From positions 331,869,090-331,933,089 of the forward strand of contig NC_061514.1 in NCBI RefSeq assembly GCF_022539505.1: DNA of 64,000 nt, in the 5' to 3' direction. Made by a program: the position numbers and the translations under genes. Below, in pieces: positions 44,809 through 56,191 of the stretch; the stretch's first letter is position 1; each line of letters begins with the position of its first letter. The stretch comes from Lolium rigidum (taxonomy: Eukaryota; Streptophyta; Magnoliopsida; Poales; Poaceae). The notes beneath the pieces were generated by a model. It was not told the origin of the DNA and made no database searches. It saw nothing but the letters and a program-made list of their open reading frames with translations.

Positions 44809-47078
44809 TCATACTATCATGGTTGTCTCCTCCACGACAGCTATGGTTGTAACCTGATCGAGTGCTTCAACGACAGTCGACATGTCTGGTCTTCTCTTGG
44901 GATTGGCACGGAGGCACTTGTACGCTAGCAAGGCCACCTTCTGTGTCGCCGCCACCGGGTAGACGCCTTTCAGTGCCCTGTCCATGATTCGTGCCAGCCT
45001 GCGGGGATCCTTGAGACATGGCCTCGCGTAATCCACCGAGTGCCGTTTCTTCGCGGGTCTGGTCAAGTCAAAAGACGTTTTGCCGGTTATCAGAATCTCC
45101 AGCATCACCACCCCGAAACTGTATACAACGCTCTTCATGGTGAGGTGGCCCAACATGATATACTCTGGCGCACAGCCACGCATGCTTCTTCCCACGCGAG
45201 TGGTGACTTCTGTGCCATCGAGGGATCTCGTATTGAGCCTTAGGTCTGAGAGTGAGATCTTGACATCGTTATTCTGGAGAAGAAGGACAAACTATCAGTT
45301 GGTTGGGTCAGAATTGACACTACAAGTCTACTCTCAATTGCATAGTTAAAAAGAGTGGTCAATCATGGAAAGCAATGGATTTTTTTTTGATATGTTGGTT
45401 TCTTGGGAGATTTTGAATGCCTGTGTTTTTAGAAATTAATTTTCTACATCAACCATGCTTGTGCCAAAAATTGAAAAAGGATGCGTCATTGTGGTGCCTC
45501 GACATGGCAAAACGTTGAGTAATATAATGTCACGAGAGTAAGATTTTGTTTTATTTCAGTCTTAGCCGTTATCGGCAAGACTTTGTTTGAAAGACCCCTT
45601 AAACTTCTTTTTAATCAATGAAAATTACAAATTTATTACGCTGTTTAAAAAAAAAGCCTTGTTTAAAAGAAAAAAAACAGAATCATGCAGAATGTTCACC
45701 GAGTCAAGTAGGATATCGGAGGCATTGAATTGGCCGCAGATCAATGGCTTTTCTTCTCCGTGGAGGGACGCCAGCCCTTTCGCGGTAGCTAACACGATGC
45801 TTAGTCTGGTTGACCACGGCAGCACTGAACGAATAGCTGGAACACATCAAGGAAATTATCATCAGCAAAAATTATAAATTATGTAACGTCACGGAGGGTG
45901 CTGAAACTTAGCTGCTGATGCTCCATTCGATTTATTTTAATTAACTCGGATTTAGTGTGCAACCTTATACAGTAAGTCAATTAATAAAAGAAAGAGGATA
46001 GACTATATTTTGAATGCGCAAGTCTGAATGTGCATAACTTCAAAAGATCGTCTCCCACCGCAAACTTATTCTTTTTGTACATAATGTCATCCCTTTGATC
46101 AGATTGTAATGGCAGTAGCCCCGATTTCACGGGTTTCGATACCCCAGCAATGTGCAAGAACATCCTCGAAAACGTCTGATGTGACTTCTCCTGAAAGTGT
46201 ATCTGGAACCGCTCCCAGTGCTGATTTAGATGCTGCAGGAATGAACAAAGATTGTGGTGCTGAAACAAACTGACAACAGGATCTGTCCTCTATTGGCGTT
46301 TGATAGCTCATTGCTACCTCGTCGGAGGGATGGGGATATAGACTCTGACCCAGATCTCACTATAGCCGCCAACGGATCAATTCATCAAGGTCACACCCAG
46401 GCAGGGAAGAATTCTCAATTAGTTCATTGAGTTTAGGAGACCGACAGAGTCAACACGTTAATCAGGGAGCTTTCGTGCATACGTACGTTTGGAGAGGTAG
46501 TTGTCCAAGCTGCCATGGCCCATGAACTCGTACACGAGGAGCCTCTGGTTCCCGTGGTAGCAGTAACCGATCATCTTCACCAGGCTCGGATGCCGGTGCT
46601 GCAGTTGCGCCACGAACATCGCCTCCTTCTGATCATTGCGGAGGAGGTTGATGATCAGCTCGCCGGACAAATTGAAAATGAAATTGAGGGCATGGGAAGC
46701 GCGTACCAGCAGTTCCTCGACGTAGTCGTCGGCCAACCCCCGCTTGACGGCGACGGCCTGAGCCACGAGCCCCGGCCTGATGCCGTCCTCCAGGGAGCCC
46801 ATGTATACAGCGCCGAACCCGCCCTCCCCGATTATGTTGCGGGAAGGGAAGCCGCCGGTCGCCGCTCTCAGCTCTGCGTAGGTGAACGCGTGCAGGTCAG
46901 AGCCGGTCGTCACCGGCGACGACAAGCGGTCCTTGTCAGCGACGAACGGCGTCTGCTGCCCGGCCGGTTCGTGGCTCGCCCGGACCTCATCTCCTGCCGC
47001 CCTGGTCGCACCGAGGCAGCTATCCAGGAGCGACCTCCACGACGACGACGACGACGACTCCCTGGGACCATACCCCAT
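44809..47078 (-). CDS. Receptor-like cytoplasmic kinase with degenerate catalytic motifs
   Basis: Exons 46487-47078, 45700-45836 and 44809-45273 join in frame to 397 residues, or about 371 if the 78-base in-frame intron 46629-46706 is removed. The protein opens MGYGPRES (Gly2 could be myristoylated). FTYAELRAATGGF, the Gly-loop IGEGGFGAVYMG and VAVK follow, then HPSLVKMIGYCYHGN, LLVYEFMGHGSLDNYLSK, CAPEYIMLGHLT and YSFGVVMLEILITGK. This is the layout of RLCK-VII kinases, which relay immune receptor signals at the plasma membrane. However, the HRD catalytic loop reads ICGQFNASDILLDS (catalytic Asp replaced by Gln) and DFG reads DLR, so it is predicted inactive: a pseudokinase or a decaying gene. 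Confidence 0.7.
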
Positions 47079-47580
47079 AGCCGGCGCGGCACGCACACAG
47101 CTAACATGCAAAGGTCCTCAGCTGACAGCTGCTCAGCATATATAATTGCACCCGCCGACCACTCGAGGAAATTAAGATCAAGTGTTTCAAAAAAATCATT
47201 TGTCAAAGTCCACCTTTTTTTTTGCTGGGGTGTCAAAGTCTATATTTGATCTCTAAGCTCACAATAATTTGGTTTTCAAGTGTCTAATACCATCGACATT
47301 TTTTTCTCTTCGTGTGTCGAACTTGGTTTTGCTGATGTGCAATCAGCAAAAAATAAATCCTTTACAGATGTTCAGAACAATAAACTTACCAAATAGTAAG
47401 TATAAATTGCGGTTAAGTTTGTAAGTTGAAAGATACATAACATTCAGAAATGTTTAGAAATCATACAAATTTGGAAGATCTCAATAGGTTAGTTTATTTG
47501 TATTTCTTTGAATTTTGAAATCCCCACAAGTCCCTTGAACATTTCACATGATCTTCCAAATATCTTGACAATTACCCGTC
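47079..47580. other. Upstream region of the kinase gene
   Basis: Short, AT-rich 5' region cut at 47581 by the insertion of a Copia element. A promoter is expected here but no core element was clear. Confidence 0.4.
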
Positions 47581-47585
47581 AACCC

Positions 47586-47717
47586 TGTTAGGACAATATG
47601 CTTGTTGTATTACCAGAGGGCTAAAGTCACAATATATAGTACATGTACAAGTGCACATATGCAGAAAGCCCCCTAACATATGGTGAAACTACAATATACA
47701 GATATATACATCTAACA
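47586..47717 (-). repeat. 3' LTR of the minus-strand Copia element
   Basis: 132 bases, about 94% identical by eye to its partner at 54109-54240. The neighbouring CCCCCCCCTCAAACTC is the polypurine tract read on the minus strand. Confidence 0.95.
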
Positions 47718-47732
47718 CCCCCCCCCTCAAAC

Positions 47733-50700
47733 TCATGGTGGATCCACAACACTGAGTTTGGAGAGTAAGAAATCATGCTTGCGCTCGAGTACGTGCCTTC
47801 GTAAAGAAATCCGCCAATCGCAAATCGAAGGCACATAATGAACCGCAACAACATCATCCCGTGCACGTGCACGCGTGTAAAAAGCATCAACACCGATATG
47901 CTTGGTCAGCTCATGCTTGACCGGATCACGTGCAATACTGATAGCATCTGTACTGTCAGACAAAAGTGGAGTGAGTGTCGTAACAGAGACCCCAAAATCT
48001 GCAAGCAACCACCGTAACCAGGTCACCTCAGCAATCAACAAAGTCATAGCCCGCAACTCAGCCTCAACACTCGAACGGGAAGCTGCGACCTGTTTCTTCG
48101 TCTTCCAAGCAACACGCGAACCACCAAGAAACACACGAGTAAGCGAGAAGCGAACGACGATCCGTAGGATCACTCGCCCACGTAGCATCCTAATAGCACT
48201 GGAGCTGGAGAGAGCTGGAACGGGGAAAGAAAATGCGACGAGTGATCGTGCCACGAAGATAACGAAGAACACGGAGGAGATGACTATAGTGAACAGTGGT
48301 AGGAGATGAGACAAAGCCGACTCGGAATATGAACAGGATAAGAAATATCAGGACGAGTGACAACAAGATAAACAAGACTCTCAACAAGATGGCGATAACG
48401 GGTGGGATCAGGAAGAGGATCACCATCAGTAGGACGAAGCTTAACATTAAGCTCCATAGGAGTATCAACTGTGCGCTCATCCCCAAGAGCAGCACGAACA
48501 AGAAGATCTTGAATGTACTTTTTCTGAGAGATAGAAAAGCCATCAGAAGTGGAGGAAACCTCAAAGCCAAGAAAATAGCGAAGAGGATCAAGATCAGTCA
48601 TAAGAAACTGATCACGAAGACGAGCCTTGACGAAGGCAATATACTCAGGATCATCACCAGTAATGATCATATCATCAACATAGAGAAGAAGAAGAAGAGT
48701 ACGTCCACGAGGAGAAGTGTGAACGAAAAGTGCTTCGGATCATGAAGACTAGGAGAGAAACCGAGCAGCGAGTCACCACAGAGGCGAAGCGCTCAAACCG
48801 AGGCACGAGGGGCCTGTTTGAGACCATAGAGAGAACGTCGAAGACGACAAACCATCCCATCGGGAACGGAATACCCGGGAGGAAGCTGCATGTAAACCTC
48901 CTCACTCAACTCTCCATTAAGAAAAGCATTCTAAACATCAAGGCTGGGAGACGGACCAGCGGCGAACAGAAGCAACAGCAAGAAGGGTACGCACAGTAGT
49001 CATATGAGCCACAGGGGCAAAAGTCTCATCATAGTCACGGCCGTGCTCCTGCTAAAAGCCACGAGCCACAAGACCCGCTTTATAGCGCTCAAGAGATCCA
49101 TCAGAGCGAGTATTAATTTTATAGACCCACTTACACGTGATAGGACGAACACCAGAAGGTGGAGAAACAAGATCCCAAGTGCCAGTGCGCTCAAGCGCAG
49201 CGATCTCCTCAGCCATGGCAAGGTGCCATTCAGGATGACGCTCGGCATCCCGATAAGAAGTCGGCTCGGAAACGACGGAGAGACCATGCCGACTAGAAGA
49301 GTAACGAGCCGGAGCACGACGGCGACGGACGAGGCCGTGAAGGGGGAAGATCATCAGCGAGAGGACAACTCATCGAAGAAGCGGAAGAAGGAACGAGCAT
49401 CGAAGGATCCGAAGCCGGAGAACGAGGAGTACTAGGTGGACTAGACAGGAGGAGAGGATGGCGCCGAAGGGGGCGCATCAGGACTAGGAGTGGGAGGAGA
49501 TGGGATAGCAGGGGGTGCATCCAGAAAAAGAAGAAAAGAGATATCATCCACCGGGTAAGTACCCGAGGTGGGACGAGGATAGAAGGGACGCGTCTCATCA
49601 AACGTGACATCACGAGAAATGCGCATCCGACGACCAACGGGGTCCCAACAGCGATAGCCCTTATGCTCATCACTGTATCCGAGAAAAACACACTCAACAG
49701 ACTGAGCGGTCAGCTTGGTGCGATTGCGAGGAGGGAGAAGAACGTAGCAAACGCAACCAAATAAACGAAGTGTCGAGTAATGCGGAGAGCAACTAGAAAG
49801 ACGCTCGAGAGGAATGCCACCTTGAAGGGCAGCGAGAAGGCTGAATGTTAATGAGGTAAGTCGACATAGCGACGGCCTTAGCCCGAAATGCGGCGGAAGA
49901 GAGGAAGCAATCATCATAGCACGGGTAGTCTCAAGAATATGACGATGCTTACGCTCGGCGACACCATTTTGAGCATGGGCGCCGGGACACGAGAACTGGG
50001 CAAGGGTGCCCCGCTCAGCAAGAACACCACGCGAGTGCTTCGGGAGATATACTCGCCTGCAGAGTCAACACGAAACACACGAATAGGCGTGGAATACTGA
50101 GTACGAACCATGGCTGCAAAATGCTGATAAATAGAAAGCACCTCACTACGAGAGTGCATAAGAAACAGCCAGGTGTATCGCGAAAAATCATCAATAAACA
50201 AAATATAGTATCGATGACCCCCTTTCGAAGGAAAGGGAGCCGGATCCCAAACATCCGAATGAACTAAATCAAAAGGTCGCTGAGATACAGACGCACTAGT
50301 AGGATAGGGAAGCTGAATCTGTTTGCCTAGCATATAACCCTGACACGAATGCAAAGACACATCTCCTGAGACAGACCCTAGAAGACCACGACGAACTAAT
50401 GACGATAAACGAGAGCCACAGAGGTGACCCAGCCGATGATGCCACTACTGAAAAGATCCAGTGACAGAAGCAGCAACCGCAGGAGGACGGCGGATGAAGT
50501 GGCGGTAGAAGGAACGCGAAGCCGGTTTAACTCCCGAGCCCCGTGGACTCAAGGCTGCGAGGGCCGGCTCCAACCGGGGCTCGTGTACGGCGGTCCCGAA
50601 CAGCACAAGAATCAGCGTCAAGAATGACGCGACAACCGGAATCGATGAGCCGACTAGCGGAAAACGAGGTTCATCTTAAGACTAGGAACATGAGAAACAT

Positions 50701-53572
50701 CGAGAACGAGAGAAAGAGGTAGTAGAAAGGGTGCGTCGGCCGGAAACGAGGAGAGAGGTACCATCGGCCGTGATAACACGAACAAGCGAAACAAGAGAGC
50801 GAAGAGCGAGAAAGAATAGAAGACGCGAGAGATCATATGAAAAGAAGCTCCGAATCCGGATACCACGGGGATGACGTACCCGACCGTGTGGAAGGTGGTG
50901 GTCGGGCGGTGCCGAAGAGCCGATCCACGGAACAAGCGATGCCCGTCGAGGAAGAGCTCGTACCGGCGAGCAGACCACGAAGACCACGGATAATGTCCCG
51001 ATCGGATAGCGCAACAGCGAGAAGATCCCGAAGAACCAGCCGACGACGAGTAAGATGCGGCGGGCGTAAGCTGGGATCCCTCTGCCGGCAAGTAGAGATA
51101 GTGTGGCCGGGCACCGCCACGGTAGGTGCAAGGAGGTGACGTCGAACCACGAGGCTGCTGGGGCCGACGCCGACCCTGGAATGGAGGAGTAGGAAGTATT
51201 GGCCGTGCGGAGGCCGCAACGAAGTCGGCGGCATAGGAGGTCCACGAGCGAGACGGCACAGGAGGGCCACGAGCAGCAAGAACGAGAGGGAACCTCAAGA
51301 AGACCAGCACCACGAAGACGAGTCTCCTCGGCACGAAGCTCGGCAAGTACCTCGGAGAGCGGAACACGACCACGGGCAAGCAGGCTGGGCCCGACGCGGC
51401 TCAAACTCCTTACGGAGCCGCGACAAGAACTCAAAAACGCGGCTGAAACTCTAGATCCGCGCGCACGGTCGGACGACGAGGGACAAGTGGCACACACAGC
51501 TGTACGGAGAGAATCAAGCTGACGCCAAATAGCAGCACTCTGAGTGTAGAACTCATCAATAGTAGAATCACTCTGTTGAAGGGCATGCTCCTGGCAGACC
51601 ACATACATGTAGAGAGCATCCCCAGACGGCTGATAGCGCCGACGAAGAAAAGCCCACTGAGCAGCAGCGATGGGAAGACCCATAAACTCAGCAGCATACT
51701 GAACACTGGAGGTGAGAACAACAGCAGCACGAGCATCCTCATCAATCCACTGAGTGTACTCAGTCAGATCCAGCCGGTAAGTCGCAACGGCAGTAGAGTG
51801 GTCATGGACCTTCCGGTCATAATCAACCAGAGCAGTGTCATCAGCACTCTTGGCTGCATCCTTATCCGCCTGAGTAGTATCAGGGGCAAGGGCAACAGGT
51901 GGCCGTGCAACATGCACCGTAGGAGCAACGGGGTGATACGTCTCCAACGTATCTATAGTTTCTGATGTTCCATGCTAGTTTTATGACAATACCTACATGT
52001 TTTGTTCACACTTTATATCGTTTTTATGCATTTTCCGGAACTAACCTATTAACAAGATGCCGAAGTGCCAGTTCCTGTTTTCTGTTGTTTTTGGTTCCAG
52101 AAAGGCTGTTCGGGCAATATTCTTGGAATTCGACGAAACGAAGACCAAACATCATAATTCACCGAGACGGACCAGGACACCGAAGGGGAGCCGGAGAGGG
52201 GCCAGGGGGGCCCCACACCACCTGGCGGCGCGACCAAGGAGGGGGGCGCGCCCAGGGGTGGGGAGCCCACCTCTGGCACCCCCTCGCGCCGCCTCTTCGC
52301 CTATTTAACCCCTCGTGACCTAAAACTTCGATACGGATTGACGAAACCCCAGAAAGACTCCAGGGGCGCCGCCGCCATGGCGAAACTCCAATTCGGGGGA
52401 CAGAAGTCTCTGTTCCGGCACGCCGCCGGGACGGGGAATTGCCCCCGGAGTCATCTCCATCAACACCACCGCCATCTTCATCGCCATCGCTGTCTTCCAT
52501 GATGAGGAGGGAGTAGTTCTCCCCCGAGGCTGAGGGCTCTACCGGTAGCTATGTGGTTCATCTCTCTCTCATGTACCTCAATACAATGATCTCATGAATT
52601 GCCTTGCAAGATTGAGATCCATATGATGAGCTTTGTATCACTATTAATCTATGTGCTACTCTAGTAATGTTATTAAAGTAGTCTATTCCTCCTTCATGAT
52701 GTAACGGTGACAATGTGTGCATCATGTAGTACTTGGTGTAGGTTATGATTGTAATCTCTTGTAGATTATGGAGTTGACTAATACTACGATAGTATTGATG
52801 TGATCTATTCCCCCTTTCATAGTGTAATGGTGACAGTGTGTATGCTATGTTAGTACTCGGTCTAAATTGCAAAGATTTATTATGCTCTAAAGGTTACTTA
52901 AATATGAATGCCGAATGTTGTGGCGCTTGTTAACTCCGGCTTGAGGGAGCTCTTGTAGCCCTACACAATGAATGGTGTTTATTATCAAACAAGAGTATAT
53001 GTAGCACAAGTGAGAAGAATTTATTTATTTATTATGTGATCAATGTTGAGAGTGTCCACTAGTGAAAGTAGGATCCCTAGGCCTTGTTTCCAAATACTGC
53101 AAACATCGCTTATTTACTGTTTTACTGCATCTTTACTTCCTGCAATATTACCATCATCTATACCACCTGTGTTTTATTATCCCTTCGCTGAACTAGTGCG
53201 CCCATACATCTGACAAGTGTATTAGGTGTGTTGGGGACACAAGAGACTTCTTGTATCTTAATTGCAGGGTTGCTTGAGAGGAATATCTTTGACCTCTACC
53301 TCCCTGAGTTCGATAAACCTTGGGTGATTCACTTAAGGGAAACTTGCTGCTGTTCTACAAACCTCTGCTCTTGGAGGCCCAACACTGTATACAAGAATAG
53401 AAGCACACGTAGACATCACGGGGCGCGGCGGACAGGAGACCTCGCCAGAAAGCACACCCCAAAGACGAAGACCGCGCATGTGGACGCGCATGAAGGCAGC
53501 GAAATCAGGGTAATTCGCGCCATCAAATATCACCGGGCAGCGTGGGATCGCAACATAGCCCCAGGAAGACAT
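47733..53572 (-). pseudogene. Copia gag-pol remnant, interrupted
   Basis: Read on the minus strand. Gag starts at 53572 (MSSWGYVAIPRCPVIFDGAN), is split by the solo LTR at 51934-53418, and resumes in the QYAAEFMGLPIAAAQWAFL region. The integrase (49440-50360) shows DLVHSDVWDPAP, YILFIDDFSRYTW, FRVDSAGEYISR and, after a frame change, FGCVCYVLLPP. The reverse transcriptase (48280-49360) shows ERTGTWDLVSPPSGVRP, CKWVYKIN and FLMTDLDPLRYFLGFE. RNase H ends near 47740 (SSVEAELRAMTLLIAEVTWL, VKHELTKHIGVDAFYTRAR). Many stops and frame changes occur throughout. Confidence 0.85.
51934..53418 (+). mobile_element. Solo LTR nested in the Copia gag
   Basis: 1485 bases starting TGATACGTCTCCAACGTATC and ending GTAGACATCA, flanked on both sides by CGGGG (51929-51933 and 53419-53423). 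No coding region or second LTR is present, so unequal recombination has removed the rest of the element. It contains a CCTATTTAACCCC TATA-like stretch near 52300. The inserted LTR is younger than the Copia element it interrupts. Confidence 0.95.
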
Positions 53573-53588
53573 AGTTCTCTCTCTCTCT

Positions 53589-54100
53589 CTATTTTTTTTT
53601 TACCTTTTTTTTACTCAGATCGAAGTCCTGCGAGGCAGATCGAGAAACGGGCCGAAACGGGCCGGCGGGGCTGGAGGCGCTGAGCAGGAGCCGGATCGGC
53701 GACGGTCCTGGCGCTGGAGATCGGCCTCGGGCAGTCGATTCCTGGCGCTGGAGATCGATTCCTGGCGCTGGAGATCGAGGCTGGAGAGGCGGCCGAGCGG
53801 CAGATCGAGGGAGCGGGCGGGCGTCGGGCATCGGGCGGAGAAGAGCAGCCCGAGCGTCGGGCGGAGGGCGGTATTGAGGCGGACGAGGCGGACGGCCTTG
53901 GCGATGGCCTGGCAAGGCGGACGAGCGGGACAGCCTTGGGGAATCGAGGCAGAGCAGAGGCGGACGGCCGGGAATCTTCTTGGAATCGGGCGGAGGAAGA
54001 GGAGATCGACCAACTCAGATCGAAGACGGGGGACGAACCGGTGACGGACAGAGAGGAACAAGCAACGTCGGCCGGGGAACTAGAGGATCAATTTTTGCTC
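53589..54100 (-). other. 5' untranslated leader of the minus-strand Copia
   Basis: GC-rich sequence with short repeats (CTGGCGCTGGAGATCG three times near 53710-53780) between the primer-binding site and the gag start. Long frames here are due to base composition. Confidence 0.7.
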
Positions 54101-54108
54101 TGATACCA
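54097..54108 (-). other. Primer-binding site, initiator Met tRNA type
   Basis: The minus strand reads TGGTATCAGAGC immediately after the LTR, complementary to the initiator tRNA-Met 3' end. Confidence 0.9.
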
Positions 54109-54240
54109 TGTTAGGGCAATATGCTTGTTGTATTACCAGAGGGCCAAAGCCACAATATATAGTACATGTACAGGTGCACATATGCAGAAAGCCCCCTAAC
54201 ATATGGAGAAAATACAATATACAGATATATACATCTAACA
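54109..54240 (-). repeat. 5' LTR of the minus-strand Copia element
   Basis: 132 bases, TGTTAGGGCAATATGCTTGT to ATACATCTAACA on the plus strand; partner of 47586-47717. Confidence 0.95.
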
Positions 54241-54245
54241 AACCC

Positions 54246-54872
54246 CATATTTATTTCTATTCCTCGGTATTTTTATATTGTAGATTTTTGATTTTTGTTT
54301 CCTACACGTTTTTATGTTGAAGTTATTTTCCACCATTTCTACATTCTTAGGTTACATGAATTTAAACTTCAAATTTCTTTTTTATCTCTTGCCCCTTAAT
54401 ATATATCATTCCTATTTTTTTATTGTGCCAACATAAGTACCATAGGTAAAATGTCACCACTTCTCGAACTCTACAAGAAACCAAAATACATAAATTTTTA
54501 GAAAACTATTATGATGCCTCAGAAGAATTTCGCAAGAATTTAAGGACACAGAAGATGCATGAAAGGCACAAAAGAAAAGGTCCATAAGTCTAACCTTTAA
54601 TACAAATTATTATTTATATGGAATAAGGGTATCGCTTAAGAATGTAATTGATAGTAATTTTGACGATCTCATCTGATCTGAAAGACCACCATAGAAAAAC
54701 GTTTCGACAAATTATGGATTGAAGTATTTCAAATACGGTAAGAACATTCTTTAACACATAGACACCTAAAAATAATGATGGTTTGAAAAGGATGCACAAA
54801 TAAAATAAAATAGTGCCCATGATATATTCAAGCAATGTCGTTGATAGATGTTACATGAAGTTTAAAACCAAG
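54246..54872. other. AT-rich spacer, no gene
   Basis: No coding, RNA or repeat feature supported between the Copia element and the next retroposon. Confidence 0.5.
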
Positions 54873-54880
54873 CCTAAGAT

Positions 54881-55553
54881 GTACGGAAAACACCAAGACA
54901 CCAGGCGATCACGTGGCGGCTCTAAAACCCATCTAGGGTTTCGTCCCTCTCGCCGGCGACGCTGCCGGTCCGCTTCGCCTCCGGTGGCCTTGGGGCCTTG
55001 GAGGTGTGGCGGACCGCGGCCTCTCGCCGGCGGGAAGGTTTCAGTTCTTCGTTTAGTTCGTTTTTGGTGTCTTCTTCGGGATGGTGAGGCGGCGGCTACT
55101 TCACGAAGTCAGAATAAGGTCTTCCCCGTCCTATTCTCGCTCCGGTGGTGCATCTAGCGCCGGCGGAGGGCGCGTGGAGTTTTGTGTCCGGCGGATCTCC
55201 CGTGATCCGGTCGTCTTTCGTGTTCGATTGTGTGGTTTCAGGTCAGTCTCTTCCGATCTACGGTTATCATCATTGGCGATGGCTGCTGCTCTGGTGCGGC
55301 TGGTCCTTTTGGGCCTTAGCACGACGACTTCCCGTCTGTCTACTACAACAAGCTCTACTACGACAAGCTTTGCCTGGCTCCGATGATGGAGGGGTGAGGA
55401 CGGCGGCGCGCCTTCGACTCGTGCTAGTGTCTGTAGTCGTCACTAGGTGGTCCAGTGATCTATTTGTAATTTTTATTACTTTTAGATATCTTTGTACTAC
55501 TGTTGATGATTACTAATAGATCGGTGGAATTTTCGCAAAAAAAAAAAAACAAA
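54881..55553 (+). mobile_element. Non-LTR retroposon with poly-A and 8-base duplication
   Basis: CCTAAGAT occurs at 54873-54880 and at 55554-55561. Between them lies a 670-base GC-rich insert that includes CCCATCTAGGGTTTCGTCCC near its start and ends in an A12 tail. There is no reverse transcriptase domain, so it depends on LINE machinery. Confidence 0.8.
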
Positions 55554-55584
55554 CCTAAGATTAGGGCCACGCGTTTTCACGACC

Positions 55585-56188
55585 CTAACAGATGTCCTCC
55601 GCGACACTGACATTGGTAAGTAACTTGAGCTCCTGGACGACGCTCGACATGTCTGGCTTTTCCATGGGTTTGATTTGGAGGCAGTTACACGTGAGCAAGG
55701 CCACCTTCTGTGCCGCTTCCACCGGGTAGATGCCCTTTAGCGCCGGGTCCATGATCTGTGCCAACACCATCCCAAAGTTGTACACGTCGATCTTTGTTGT
55801 GAGCTTCGTTGTGAGAGGGGGAACATGAATTTCTCTGGTGTCGTGCATCTCCGAACCCCAATAATGGGCAAACTCCCAAGATCGCAACAGTAGTTGTCTC
55901 TTTCATCTCTGACAAGCTTCAGGTCTAAAAGCTTTGCATTGTTATCCTGGACAGGAGGAAACCATGCATGGAGGCAACCATTAGCAAGTAGGGTTAAGTG
56001 ATATTGGTTGACATAGTTTCTTTTTGGCAGGAAACAGTTGATGGTGTGTAATGGAATTAAGGTGATCTAGGATGGTCGATCGATCGCCGAATCGAGTAGT
56101 ATGTTGGAGGCTTTGAAGTCGCCGCAGATCAAGGGCTTCTTTTCGCCATGGAGGGATGCCAACGCTTTTGCAGTAGCTAGCGCAATAC
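55585..56188 (-). pseudogene. Cytoplasmic kinase remnant 2
   Basis: The last exon (55585-55946) reads LLDLKLVRDE in the DFG position, then, after frame damage, TTKIDVYNFGMVLAQIMDPA and LKGIYPVEAAQKVALLTCNC. The preceding exon (about 56089-56188) reads LATAKALASLHGEKKPLICG then DFKASNILLDS, keeping the catalytic-loop Asp that copy 1 has lost. A segment of the C-lobe is deleted. The 5' half is missing where a Harbinger-type element inserted at TTA 56189-56191. Confidence 0.8.
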
Positions 56189-56191
56189 TTA

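Larger units (their letters stand above)
47586..54240 (-). mobile_element. Complete minus-strand Copia element, short LTRs
   Basis: Two 132-base LTRs (47586-47717 and 54109-54240) begin TGTTAGG and end CTAACA on the plus strand. Both are flanked by AACCC (47581-47585 and 54241-54245), a perfect 5-base target duplication. A primer-binding site (TGGTATCAGAGC on the minus strand) adjoins the right LTR, so transcription runs right to left. A G-rich polypurine tract adjoins the left LTR. The coding region is broken by stops and by a nested solo LTR. Confidence 0.95.
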
